Assembly (NCBI RefSeq): GCF_036850765.1
Contig: NC_089495.1
Location: 203,175,847 to 203,239,846 of the forward strand
Source: Saccopteryx bilineata
Lineage: Eukaryota > Chordata > Mammalia > Chiroptera > Emballonuridae
Direction: 5' to 3'
Length of the DNA: 64,000 bases
The stretch's first letter is position 1. Each line of letters starts with the position of its first letter. The position numbers and the translations under genes are program-made. Shown piece by piece: positions 1 through 13,100 of the stretch. Below the pieces are notes generated by a model. It made no database searches. It was not told where the DNA came from and worked only from the letters and a program-made list of their open reading frames with translations.

Positions 1-237
1 AACTGGCGCCAGACGGGGCGCGCTGGGTCAGCTCCTCCGCGCGCCTGCGCCCTGGAGGGTTCTGCGCAGGCGCATTCCCAACGCTTGGGAGTCGAGGGCG
101 GAGTGTCGTTCCCTTTCGCTGATGCAAGAGCCTAGTGCGGCGGTGGGAGAGGTGTCGGTGAGATCTGTGCCGCCGCTGAGGCCTGAGGCTGACCCGTCCG
201 ACTTCCCGTCCGTGCCGAGCCCACTGCAGCCGCAGCC
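1..237 (+). promoter_or_regulatory. EIF2S2: EIF2S2 CpG-island promoter and 5'UTR
   Basis: This is the left part of a strongly CpG-rich block that runs to about 850. No TATA box is visible, which suits a housekeeping promoter. Two matches to the NRF1 palindrome are visible: TGCGCAGGCGCA at 63-74 and its reverse-complement form at 41-51. A pyrimidine run with TTCCCTTTC lies at 109-117 and could mark the transcription start, but the exact start cannot be fixed. The 5'UTR ends at GCAGCC just before the ATG at 238, with G at -3. The NRF1 call is motif-based inference. Confidence 0.75.
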
Positions 238-252
238 ATGTCCGGGGACGAG
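238..252 (+). CDS. EIF2S2: EIF2S2 coding exon 1 (residues 1-5)
   Basis: Encodes MSGDE only, then a GTGAGG donor at 253. The ATG is in a fair Kozak context. Only the first 15 coding bases lie in the CpG island exon, and a nearly 7-kb intron follows. Confidence 0.97.
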
Positions 253-3200
253 GTGAGGGCCTAAGTCTGGCGCCAGGGCTGGGGGCTGGGACCGGGAACC
301 TGACCCGTCCCCGTGCAGGAGACCGGGTCTGCGGCCTAGTGGCCGGCCGCCATGTGGGGCAGCCGGGCCTAGGCGGCCCGGAGCCGTAGAGTCCGGGAGG
401 ACGCCGGGCTCTCCGCAGGGCAGCGGCGCTGGAGCCGGCGTTTCCGGAGGGGAGAGCCCGTTGAGCCCGTCGCCCCCTCGGAATGGGGCTTGAGTGCCGG
501 TTCGTGTCCCGGCGGAACGAGATCGGTGCTGGCGACCCCCGCGCTCCTTTCGATCTGACACCGCAGCCTCCGCACGCCTCTCGGGGCGCCGAGGGAGCCG
601 CCCCGGGGCAAAACTTGTGCCGGCTGGCTGGTCCCGGCCGGTGTCCTCCGTCCTTGCTCTCCTGTTGAGCCTTCTCCCTTCAAAAGCCCGGGGGGTCAGG
701 GAGACAGGGGGCGAGGACGACATGCTTCAGCCTCGGAAAGTTTTCGGACGGAGTCCCTGAGCTGTCCCTCCGGGTTCGCAGCGACGGGGCGGGAAGTCCG
801 GGCTGCGACGCTGACTGGGTCTTTTTCTCCCGTCGTGCTCGTATCTCAGCAAACTTCCTCGCGTCCCGTTCGGCCAGAGTTGTCCCAGTTCATGCGAAAT
901 CGGACCGCTTCAAGTGAAGTTGGGTTTTAAGTGTTGTCAGTAGGTATTGACTAACACTGGGAGGGAGCTACCGCTTCCTGGCCATCCGCCCCCCCCCCCC
1001 CCCCCCCCCCATGGCTCTTGAATTTATCATTCATTTCTGTAAACATTCGAGTGCTTAGCCGGTGGGGCCTTAGAGAGAAAGAAGAGGAAAAATTGGAGGC
1101 TCTCGAGAGCGTTGGCTTCTGAGGTAGTCCCTGAAAGATCCTTAGAATTTCCTCCTCCTGGTTACAGGGCTGCGGGGGTTTAGAAGGCAAGTAAGTGTGC
1201 TCCAATTCAGTTCGAGTTAATTTCCTTGAAATGTAGTTGGTTAGTGGTTAGTTAGTTCATAGAGGGATTTGAAGACCAAATTAAGGAATTTGGATTTATT
1301 CTGGAGGACACTTCAGTCTCTCATTGACTTTTCACAACAACCCTGTAAGAAAGGTATTACTGTCAGGCCCATTTTATGAATGAGAAAACTGAGGCTTAGA
1401 GTGTTGTATCATGTCCCCGATCAAATAGTAAGTGGCTGAGCCAGTAGCAGAATTCATTCCTCCATCTAGGTGACTAGGAGGCTCTTGCTCTCAGCTCCAA
1501 CTAACAGAGTCTAAAGGAAGTAGACCTGGCTGGGTGGCTCAGTTGGTGTGGAGGTTGATCCACAGTCAGGGCACATACAAGAATTAACCAAAACCAGTGA
1601 GCACATGAATGGGTGCAACAACAAATCCATGTTTCTCTCCCTCTCTCCCTGTCTCCCTCTGTGCCCGTCTGCCTCCCTCCCTATCTCCTTTCCTTCCCCT
1701 CTCTCTCTAAAATCAATGAGTGGAATTTTTTTTTTTTAATAAAGGAAGTAGCTGGCTCTTGCTTGGAGGTTATGGTAGACATTGCTTTGGACTGCTGTAT
1801 TTAAAAAAGTTCTGAGAGTGGCAGTGTTACACCTTTGTTTGTTTCTACACATTCTTCTAAGCTCTTTATACCCTTTAACAAATAAAGCACTTATGTAGTG
1901 CAGAGAACTCTGGGGTGCTATTCTTTCTGTGGTTTCTATGGTCCAGTGCTCACAGTGTTATAGGGAGGCAGGAGAGCAACTAGAGTGGGATCAGGTTTTG
2001 AAGAAAGTGAATGTGGCAGAACCAGCGTTTCAGTAGAGAACTTTTGGAAGCCAGTACAGTATGAGGCAGGTCTACCAGTGCAACTTCATCTTATAGATGG
2101 GAAGCTAGGACCTAGCGAGGTCAACTTGTCCAAGATCTCACAGCAAGTTTGTGGGATTAGAACATAGCCTTTGGTTTCCACTTTGGAGGGATGTGAAGGT
2201 TCTGGTTCCTCCAGTCCTTTTGACTAAATTAAACTGTACACATTTCTTTTTAAACCTGGTAATTAAGCCAAAACTCACCAAAACATAATCTCTTTTTACC
2301 TAGTGGAATCAAGACCTTTAATTAGCAGTATTCTAGAAATATGAGTGCTACCTAGGAAGGAAAAATCCCCTAAACTGCAGGCATTGGTTATTTTTCAGAC
2401 CAGTTTTTTTAAAGTGCTGTCAATAGTTGAGATTATTGCTTATTCCTAGACCCCATTCTCTAGGTGTCAGAACATGGAGTTTTCACACAACACGGTAAGG
2501 TGGTTTACAAAAGAAGCTTTAAGCTAAAAAGGTTTCTGATTAAAAATGGAATGTGTGTTGTACAAAGTTTACAAAATACAGAAGAATACAAAGAGAAATA
2601 AAAATCTCCCAGAATCCAGTCCCCCAGAGATGACAGCACTGGGCATTTGTCTGTTCACCTTGCTTCTCTGGGTTCTTCTGTAACTCATACCGGCCTTCCT
2701 GGTGTGGTGTGGCCTTAGTTACCATCTTAGGTAAGATGTGATGGATGGGAGTAGGCTTCTAGCACTTTAGGCTGTTGTCATGTTGTCAGGGTAATTTCTG
2801 CTGGTATCCCTTTATCTCACCATTTCCAGCCCAACCCAGAGTAGGAAGTTTGAAATGGGAAACTGCTTTCCAAGGCCTTGTTGTGGGCACTAAAAAAAAA
2901 AAGTTCAAGAGTCTGTGGTTTTTCTATAACTGCACTGTCAGCAACTGTAACAAGTCTCAAAAAGAAAACATTTGGAATGTGATAATTTGTTGTCATATAT
3001 GAAAGCCTTAAAAAGCCATTTTTAAAGTCAAGACTGACACGGCCATGTGGTTTCAGAGAGGTCTGCTTGGACACTGCTTTGGGATCCTTGGTTTTCTTAA
3101 TTTTAACTCTATGAGCAGTCGTGTGAATAAGATGGACGTGATGAACGCATGTCTTAAGTGTCCAGAGACAGTACCGAAGGGTGATGTGCTCTCTGTGCTA

Positions 3201-5180
3201 GGAGCTGCTAGATGGTGGATGTGGGAGTCTTGCAGTGCACATGGGCTGTTACCTGCAGCCTGCCCCCAAAGGAGGGGAGTGTGCTGGCCCCAGTGTGCCA
3301 GCCATCTTTTCACAGCTGCCAGCGGAAAGGCCCTTATTGTTGCAGTCTACAGTGCCGCAGGTATGTTATCCTTGAATAAAGCATGAGCTCCGGAAGCTTA
3401 GCCAGGGGCAGTGTCCCTTCACAGAGATTCACCACTAACCTGGTGGCGGAAAGCCTTAGGTGACCCTGTTGAAGTGCTATTGAGATGGTTGGGATGCCTA
3501 GGTAATGGTTCCTGCCACTTCAGGCTATGACAACAAGAGCCACAGTTCTTCTTTCTGGCTACTATGGATTTTGCTGACACAAAGGGTGCCCTCTGTCTGC
3601 TGTTGGGCAAGTCCCAACTTAAACCTTTTCTGCAGCTTGACCAGTGGTGACGCAGAGGATAGAGCATCAACCTGGGATGCTGAGGTTCCAGGTTCAAAAC
3701 CCTGAGGTCGCTGACTTGAAGCCCAAGGTTGCTGGCTTGAGCAAGGGGTCACTGGCTGTGCTGGACCTCCCCACCCTATCAAGGCATGCACAAGAAGCCA
3801 TCAATGAACAACTAAAGTCCTGCAACTACCAGTTGATGCTCTTCATCTCTTCCTCTCCCCCCAAAAAATATTTCCTGCATTAGCCAGTGCAAGCAGCTGT
3901 CAATTTATAGGAGGAAAAAATTGCCTAAAAATTTTAGGGGGGAGCACCTAAAATCTCTTAGCCTTCATTTCTTTATTTTGTCTTTTTTTTTAAATTTTGG
4001 TGAGAGAGACAGAGGGACAGTTAGGGATAGACAGACAGGAAGGGAGAGAGACAAGAAGGATCAGTTCGTTGGGGTACCTTAGTTGTTCATTGATTGCTTT
4101 CTCATATGTACCTTGACTAGGGGGCTACAGCAGACCGAGTGACCCCTTGCTCAAGCCAGCAACCTTGGGCTTCAAGCCAGCGACCATGGAAACACATCAG
4201 TGATCCCACACTCAAGCTGGGGACCTCGGGGTTTCAAACCTGAGTCCTCTGCGTCCCAGTCCGACGCTCTATCCCCTGTGCAACCGCCTGGTCAGGCTCT
4301 TCTATTTTAAGTTTTCCATATTAAGTTCTTCAGACTGACTGCATACCAGAGTTATTAATTTACACAGATTCTTATTAAGATAAGAGAGGATAACTTGAAA
4401 TGAGGCTGTATCAATTTGCAGTACAGCTTGCAGATCATTCTTTAGTGAATGAGGACAATAACTACCCTACCTTCTTTCGTTTCAGTGTAGTTCAGTTTCC
4501 TTAATGTACTTGGGACATAAAGAAATGTTAATTAAATAGAATCAATTTTGGGAATTTTTTTGAGGAAAAGTAATTTATATTTGTATTTTTCTGAAGTGAG
4601 AAGGGGGGGATGGCGGCAAACAGACACCCACATGCACCCTACGGGAATCCACCCCGGCACGCCCACCAGGGGGCGATGCTCCACTGCACCCAGAGCCATT
4701 CTAGCACCTGAGGCGGAGGTCCCGGAGCTGTCCTTGGTGCCCCGGCCAACTTTGCTCCCATGGAGCCTTGGCTGCTGGAGGGGAAGAGAAAAGATAGAGA
4801 GGAAGGAGAGGGGGAAGGGTGGAGAAGCAGATGGGTGCTTCTCCTGTGTGCCCTGGCCGGGAATGGAACCTGGGACTTCCACACACTGGGCCGACGCTCT
4901 ACCACTGAGCCAACCAGCCAGGGCTGAGAATTTGTTTTGTCTTGAAAATTAGATCATCCTGAGTTGATGAAATTTTAGTGATAAGAATCAAGAGAACATT
5001 CTTTGTGAATTGTAAAGCATTATATAAATTATGATAATTACTAATATTCAATGCTTTTTGTGGCAAGGACTGTGCCAGATATTTTATATTTATTTACTCA
5101 TTTAATCCTACAAGTAATTTTGTGAGGTCTGGTGTTGGTTCTGCTACTGATCTCTTTTTTATGTAAGATTTTATTTGATT

Positions 5181-5217
<37 letters not shown>

Positions 5218-8200
5218 AAGGCAGTGGGGGTGGAGTGGGAAGCATCAATTCATAGTAGTTGCTTCTTGTATGTGCCTGGACCAGGTAAGCCAGGGGTTTC
5301 AAACCTGAGACTTCAGCATTCCAGGTCAGTGCTTTATCCGCTGTGCCACCACAGGTCAGGCGATCTCCATTTTACAGATGTGGCATGGAGAAGGGGAAGA
5401 ACTTACCTGGGGTAATACAATTAAAGAGCCAGATTCAGGATTTGAATTCAGTTAGCTGGGCTCCAGACACTTCACTGCACCGTCACAGCAGTTCATTGGG
5501 GAAAATGCTGAATTTAAGCATGGTAGAATTTGCCCCTGGCCAGTTGGCTCTGTGGAAAGAGTGTTGGCCCAGTGTGCGGACGTCCCAGGTTCCATCCCCA
5601 GTAAGGACACAAATGAGATGTGACCATCTTTTCTCTTCTCCTTTCCCTCTTCTTTCTCTCTTCCTCCCATTCCGTGGCTTGATTGGTTCAAGCATCGGCT
5701 CCAGATGCTGAGGATAACTTGGTTGATTTGAGCATTGGCCCCAGACGGGGGTTACCGGGTGGATCCTGTTTGGGGCGAATGCGAGAGTCTGTCTCACTAT
5801 CTCCCTTCCTCTCACTTAAAAAAAAAAAAAAAGTGTGGTAGAATTTGGATAAAGATTGGGAATGGGCTTAGAGAAAAGATACTTGGGATTTGAATCCAAT
5901 TCTGTTTGACTTCAAAGACCTCACTCTTACCACTCCACTGGTATCTGCCCTATATGTAGTTTTTTTGTTTTTATTTTTTATTTTTTTTAAATTTATTCAT
6001 TTTTTAGAGAGAGAGAGAGAAACAGAGAGAGAGGAGAGAGAGAGACATGGGGGAGGAGCTGGAAGCATCAACTCCCATATGTGCCTTGACCAGGCAAGCC
6101 CAGGGTTTCGACCTGGTGACCTCAGCATTTCCAGGTCGACACTTTATCCACTGTGCCACCACAGGTCAGGCCTGCCCTATATGTAGTTTTAAACTGTTTT
6201 GTCTAAATAACTTTATCTGTATCCCAAGTGATCAGTACAGGTAGTCTGCAATGTTATAAATTAGTTTTTCACTTATTCTCTACTGGGCATCAGATAAAAA
6301 TAACCTAAGAAAACTTATTGTTCCAGAAACAAAAAGCAGAGTAAAAGGTTGTATAGATTAGAAGTTTCTCTTACTCAAATACAGATTTGCTATGTGAAGA
6401 GTTGCTGATGGACTTCCTTAAACGTTTGTCTGAACTTCAGGATGAAATTAAAAAATAACTTTTTAGCCTGACCTGTGGTGGCGCAGCGGATGGAAGTGTG
6501 GAGCTGGAATGCTGAGGTCACCCACCGGTTCGAAACCCCGGGCTTGCCCAGTCAAGGCACATACAGGAAGCATCTACTTCAAGTTGATATTTCCCACTTC
6601 TGCCCTCTTTCTCTTTCTCTAAAAATCAATAAATACTAAAAAAGAACGAGGTTTTTTATTAGTAGGTCAAGTCTCCTGGTGTAGCAATCCCAGGTTGCTT
6701 TTCTTTTTGTGTTTGTTTGTTTTAGGGAGGGAAGAGAGGAGGGAGAGAGAGGAACACTGACCTGCTCCTGTGTGGTCCCTGACCGGGATTGAACCGGCAA
6801 CCTCTGTGCTTTGGGACGATGCTCTAACCGAGCTATCCAGCCAGCGCCCCGGTTCCTTTTAATTAACATGTATTTTCCCATCCACAAAGTGAGAGGCATA
6901 GCATACATAGGTCAGTGCTAAAGTCCTTTCCCTAAATTCTATGATTAATTCATCATTTCCTCATGAAACTAAAAGTGAAGTTTTTGTATCTTGTGATAAT
7001 TTACAAATTGAAAGGTAGGTGCACATGTTTAAGGAATACCCCACCCCATGTTCAGTGCTACAAAGAAGGTTGGGTGGACTTTTTAAATCCTAGTTTTGGT
7101 ACTTCAGTGCATCAAAGAGGATGTCTTTTGAGGATACAGCATATTTGGGCTCTGAGCATCATTATCACTTAGTCCCTTTTTTATTATCTTTTAAACAGAT
7201 GATTTTTGATCCTACTATGAGTAAAAAGAAAAAGAAGAAGAAGAAGCCTTTTATGTTGGATGAGGAAGGGGACGGCCAGGCAGAAGAAACCCAGCTTTCA
7301 GAAACAAAGGAGGTGGAGCCGGAGCCCGCGGAGGACAAAGACCTGGAAGCTGATGAAGAGGACAGCAGGAAAAAAGGTGAGGGGCCCATGGGGCTCGCTG
7401 TCTCACTGGGGGGGCTGGTCTCCTCCGCGGGTATTTTGGGTTTTGTGCATACATTGACCCAGTTCAAGTGGAGGCCATGAGCAGTCTCTGTACACTGGGC
7501 CTTCGAGGTTTCTGAGAGACTTGTGCCAAGGAAATTCCCACCGAGTCCACAGTGGCAGAGGTGACAAAACTTTGTCATTCCGGGGCTGATTTTTCTAGTC
7601 TAACTTGTCTCCTTTTGTATTTTAATGGTGGCTGTATTTGAATGTAGACAGAAAGAAATAGGACTGATATAGGCATTTTTCTGTCTTAGCTAGTTTAAAA
7701 CATAATAGAAGAAATTGAATGTTTTAAATGTTTCAGTTTAGACACCAGCATTATTCACTCTTACGCTTTACCGTAGATATCATTTGACTGTAAGAAATAA
7801 ATGATTTGGTAAACTGTGTGTTGAATAGAAGACAGTGTTCTGGGATAGAATTGGCATACATTGAACATCTGTCATGTGCTAAGCATCTTGTATGTGTTTA
7901 AAACAAAACTTGGAAAGTAAGTAATTTTTTAAAAGGTTTTATTTATTGATTTAGAGAGGTGAGAGAAAGTGGGGTGTGGGAGAGGAATGGGAAGCATCAA
8001 CTCATAGTTGCTTCTCATATGTGCCTTGACCGGGCAAGCCCATGGTTTCGAACCAGTGACCTCAGCATTCCAGGTCGATGCTTTATGCACTGTGCCACCA
8101 CAGGTCAGGCGTAAGTCATTCTTGTAATAAGACAAAATGAATTTATAAATAGCTCCTTGAAAAAACTTTGTAGCAGAGGGATCCTAAAGTATTCCTAGTG

Positions 8201-10130
8201 CACAACAGTACAGAACAAATGGAAAACTTACTGAACAGAACCCATTATTACTCATGGTAGATACAATTCATTTTATTCATGTTGTAGCCTCATTTAATGA
8301 ACGTGAAATACTTTATAGGCCTTTTGTTGATTGATTGATTTAATAACACGTGGAGCTAGGCACTAGAATTGAGGTGAACGAGGCATAGTCCCTTAGTATC
8401 TGATAGGGAGACGGATAAGCAAGCCAATAAGTACTTCCACCAGGGTGACAGAAGATGCCGTCAGAGCACCGGGGGGCACCCAGTTGGGGGAAAGGAGGAT
8501 TGATAGGCTTAGAAAAGGCTTCTTGGTGGAAGTAACTTCTAACCAAGGTCCTGTGAGATGAAGGTAACAGTTATGTTGGAGGGCCCAGGGAAGGGTTGGA
8601 GGTGAGGGATCATACACTGCACTAATGTGGAAGTAGTTCATTTGGGCTGGAACCGGGAATTAAGGTATGGGGAATGAGATGGTAATCAGAAGTGGAGAGA
8701 TACAGGTGGAGAGCTTTGGAAATTGTGTTAAAATCCCTGACTTGGCCTTGCGAACAATGAGGCATGGTATGATCCAAGTCATAAATATTCCCAACGTGGA
8801 TCCCTAACCAGGCTTTTCCTGCAGAGCTTTGAGTTGACCTGCCGTGTGTTTCTCAGAACCCTACTAACCTTTGTGGTTGCGGAGGAATGCGTGGCACCAG
8901 TTAATACCTGATGTCTGTATGCTGTTGACTTGATTAATAGCTGAAATGTTGGTTTAAATCATAATTGGATGCTTTGCTTTTTGCTATTTGTTAATTGATA
9001 ATCTCAATTTATGTCTTTTTAGATGCTTCTGATGATCTAGATGACTTGAACTTCTTTAATCAAAAAAAAAAGAAGAAAAAAACAAAAAAGATATTTGATA
9101 TTGATGAGGCTGAAGAAGGTGTAAAGGTAGTATTACTTTCTTATTGAAGGTAAAATTTGACCTTGAAAGGTTGCTAAATGGCTGATGTTTCTCTTTGTCT
9201 AAGCTTTTTCCAGCTTTGCTTTTGTTAAGTACTCAATCACCACATTATTTCTAAAGTATTTTAAAGGGATTATGATTCAAAGGAATGTAAGTTTAGCTTT
9301 TACACACTGTGTGCCTGTAAAATGATTACAAAATACCCCTTTTTATAACGATACTGAGATTGGTTGAGGGAGAAATATTTCAATAAGAAATCCTGTGAAG
9401 CAAATATTCTTATGATTTCCTTTTTTTTTTTAAACTTTGGCGGCATGTTGAAGATACACAAATTTATGTGTACCACTGAGCTGCAAAGAATGAACCCCCG
9501 CCTGTGGTGGTCGGTGGCTGATCTTACGGCCTCTAGGAGAACCAGAGCACTCGAGCTGTCTTTACAGAGTTCTCTGATATTGTAGGTTGTCTTAATGTTA
9601 GATTGATTTCCAGTACAAATATCTCACATCTATTGAATGAGTAGATAGATGAGTGGTTAGACAGGTGAATAGGATGGATGGTGGAATGAGCTGACAGTCT
9701 GCTCTTCCCTACTTAGAGTGACGGGTTTGTTTGTTTGTTTGTTTGTTTGTTTTTACAGAGACAGAGAGAGAGTCAGAGAGAGGGATAGACAGGGACAGAC
9801 AGACAGGAACGGAGAGATAAGAAGCATCAATCATTAGTTTTTTGTTGTGCATTGTGACCTTATTGTTCATTGATTGCTTTCTCATATGTGCCTTGACCGT
9901 GGGCCCTCAGCAGACCAAGTAACCCCCCTTGCTCGAGCCAGCGACCTTGGGTCCGAGCTGGTGAGCTTTTGCTCAAACCAGATGAGCCCGCGCTCAAGCT
10001 GGCGACCTCGGGGTCTCGAACCTGGGTCCTTGGCATTCTAGTCCAGCGCTCTATCCACGGTGCCACCGCCTGGTCAGGCGAGTGATGGTTTTTTTAAAGT
10101 AAGTCCTAGTTTTAAAAATGTTTATTGTAT

Positions 10131-10161
<31 letters not shown>

Positions 10162-13100
10162 GAGGAAAGAGAGAGAGAGATAGCAGCATTAGTCGGCTCC
10201 TGTATGTGCTCTCACCAGGATTGAACCAGCAACCTCTGTGCTTTGGCATGATGCTCTAACCAACTGAGCTCTCCGGCCAGGGCAGAGCTGCCTTTTGTTT
10301 GCTTGTTTGTTTATGACAGACACAGAGAGAGAGCACAAGAAAGAGGGACACACAAACAGGAAGGGAGAGATGAGACGTATCAACTCTTTGTTGTAGCACC
10401 TTAATTGTGCATTTATTGCTTTCTCATATGTGCTTGACTGGAGGGGAGGGGCTCCAGCAGAGCGAGTGACCCTTGCTCAAGCCAGCGACCTTTGGGCTCA
10501 AGCCAGCAACCATGGGGTCACATCTGTGTTCCCACACTCAAGCCAGCGACCCCGAGCTCAAGCTGATGAACCCGCACTCAAACTGGTAACTTCGAGGTTT
10601 CGAACGTGGGTCCTCTGCATCTCAATGTGATGCTCTATCCACTGCGCCACCACCTGGTCAGGCAGCTACCATTTAAAAAAAAGATTTTTATTTATTTATT
10701 TAAAAAAAATTTTTTTTTTAACTGAAACTTTTTATTTTATTTTATTTATTTATTTTTAGAGAGGAGAGAGAGAGGGAGAGAGAAAGACAGAGAGAGAGAA
10801 GGGGGGAGGAGCTGGAAACATCAACTCCCATATGTGCCTTGACCAGGCAAGCCCAGGGTTTCGAACCAGCGACCTCAGCATTTCCAGGTTGATGCTTTAT
10901 CCACTGTGCCACCACAGGTCAGGCCTTATTTAAAATTTTTTATTTTTTGATTGATTTTAGAGAGAAAGGGAGGGAGACAGAGAGAGTGAGGCAGGGAGTG
11001 AGATCATAGTTGCTTCACTTTAGTTGTTCATTGATTGCTGCTTCTTTTTTATTTTATTTTTTTAATTGAGTTTAGCCAGAGAGGAAAGGAAAGAGAGAGA
11101 GACAGGAACATAGATCCCTTTCTGTATGTGCCCTAACCAGGGATCAAACCAGCAACCTCTGTGCTTTGGCCAACGCTCTTAGCCAACGGAGCCATCCAGC
11201 CAGGGCCATTGATTGCTTCTTGTATGGCTTGACTAGGCAAGCCCAGTTTCAAACCAGCAACCTTAGTGTTCCAGGTCAATGTTCTATCCCCTGTGCCACC
11301 ACAGGTCAGGCTAGAGCTACCATTTTAAAGACACTGTCCAGGAACCTTGAGCAGAGCTCACATAGCTATGTATAAAATCCAGGTAATAGCAATTTTATGT
11401 ATACATAGAGAAAGAGCAGGAGTTGAGAACACACATGGGACTAAGGGTCCCATTTGTCCTCTGCCCAAATTTGTCTTTGGTAAATTGTTTATTTGATCAA
11501 AGTAAGTAAGCAAGGTATATCCCATTTGTAGCAGGAAATATGTGCTCATTGCTAAGGTACTGAAATGAACAAGGGCCTGACCTGTGGTGGCACAGTGGAT
11601 AAAGCGTCGACCTAGAATGCTGAGGTCGCCGGTTCGAAACCCTGGGCTTGCCTGGTCAAGGCACATATGGGAGTTGATGCTTCCAGCTCCTCCCCCCTTC
11701 TCTCTCTGTCTCTCCTCTCTCTCTCCCTCTCTCTCTCTCCTCTAAAAATGAATAAAAATAAAAAAAAGAAATGAACAAGATATTTTTTTCTGTTCTCAGG
11801 ATAATTTAGTCTTTTAGAACAAGATGATTTTACCTGGAATTACCATATTCTCTTCCTGTCTAGGGAGTCTCTTTTTTCTTACTGTTGAAGGGAAATTGAG
11901 AATTGCTCAAATTATACTGAACAAGTGAGGTTTAAATAAAATCTTGGTTAGCAAGGTTTTTTTGTTTTATTTTGAAATGTTTATTGTATTGATTTTAGAG
12001 AGAAAGGAAGGGAGAGAGGGAGAGACAGGAACATTGATCTGCTCCTGTATGTACCCTGACCGGGGATCGAACCAGCAACCTCTGTGTGTCAGGATGATGC
12101 TCTAACCAACTGAGCTGTCCGGTCAGGACAACAGGTTTTTTTGGTTGATTCCTCCAGTAGCTTTTGTTCTGAAGAGTCATTTATATAAGCTCAACTCTTT
12201 TTTTTTTAATATTTTATTTATTTATTTTTTTAGATTTTATTTATTCATTTTTATTAGAGAGAGAGGGAGAGATAGAGAACAGGGGGAGGAGCAGGAAGCA
12301 TCAACTCCCATATATGCCTTGACCAGGCAAGCCCAGGGTTTTGAACCGGCGACCTCAGCATTCCAGGTCGATGCTTTATCCACTGCGCCACCACAGGTCA
12401 TGCATAAGCTCAACGCTTAAATGCTTGGATCCTCTTTTCTCTGCTATTGAAGTCATAACATATCCTTATATAAGAGGCAAGGCCTGGATGTTAACTTGAA
12501 GCTGAAGTGTTTTTAAGATCTTTGGGGTATTCTCCCATCTGAATTTTCAGGCTGCCACAGGGCTTTAGAAAAATTTTGAAAAACACTGCTATTCTCTTTC
12601 ACCAGGACTTACTTAGCCTCAGTTTGGAAGTAGATCTTAGTGGGATAAAATAAATAATAGTATAGGACTGGAAAGCTGCCTGGAGTTTGCTCATTTCATT
12701 TATATTTGGCATACCCGAGTTTCTCATTTATTGACTGTTTTCTTAGAGACTAGGTTAATAACTTGTTCTGTTTGTTGACTAGCTAATACACATCAGTTGA
12801 TTGGTCTCTGGTGACCAAATGCGGTATTAAGTCTACACAGCCAAATATGGATCTCAAAGCTGAGCTGCATTTATTCCGGCTATTTAAGCTTTTCTGCTGA
12901 TAAGATTTCTGAAATTACTGTAGCCGTTGTCAGACTAGTTTAGAGTGTAGGCACACAAAAGTGATACTGACATGCTTGACTGGTGGTGGTGCACAGGATA
13001 GAGCATTGACCTGGGATGCTGAGGTCCCAGGTGAGTGCAGAATCATCGAAATGATGATGAGAAACATCAACTCAATAGTTGTATAACTTTAGTTGGTCAT

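Larger units (their letters stand above)
1..850. other. CpG island
   Basis: CpG dinucleotides are dense from the window's left edge through EIF2S2 exon 1 and the first 600 bases of intron 1. They drop sharply after about 850-900. A long open frame on the minus strand here (28-723) is a by-product of base composition. Confidence 0.85.
253..7198 (+). other. EIF2S2: EIF2S2 intron 1
   Basis: A 6.9-kb intron. It starts in the CpG island and then holds MIR pieces (about 1310-1460, 2060-2170, 5030-5440), an L1M-like scrap (2545-2680) and SINEs of all types. A run of about 20 C lies at 990-1010. A YY1-like GCCGCCATG occurs at about 346-354, weak evidence only. No further exon is seen. Confidence 0.85.

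Noticed and set aside
28..723. 231-residue open frame on the minus strand over the EIF2S2 promoter
   Set aside because: It lies in a CpG island, where stop codons are rare by chance. It has no recognisable domain, is Gly/Pro/Arg-rich and overlaps the true exon 1.
7121..7480. 119-residue open frame starting upstream of EIF2S2 exon 2
   Set aside because: Only 7199-7376 is exon. The rest reads through the acceptor and donor sites into introns.
9430..9590. Stretch with a T run followed by an open frame (about 73 residues)
   Set aside because: No SINE head, TSD or coding signal could be found. Left as unique intron sequence.
10925..12400. Regularly spaced similar sequences that could suggest an array
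   Set aside because: They are individual SINEs of three types with separate TSDs and orientations, not a CRISPR-like or tandem array.
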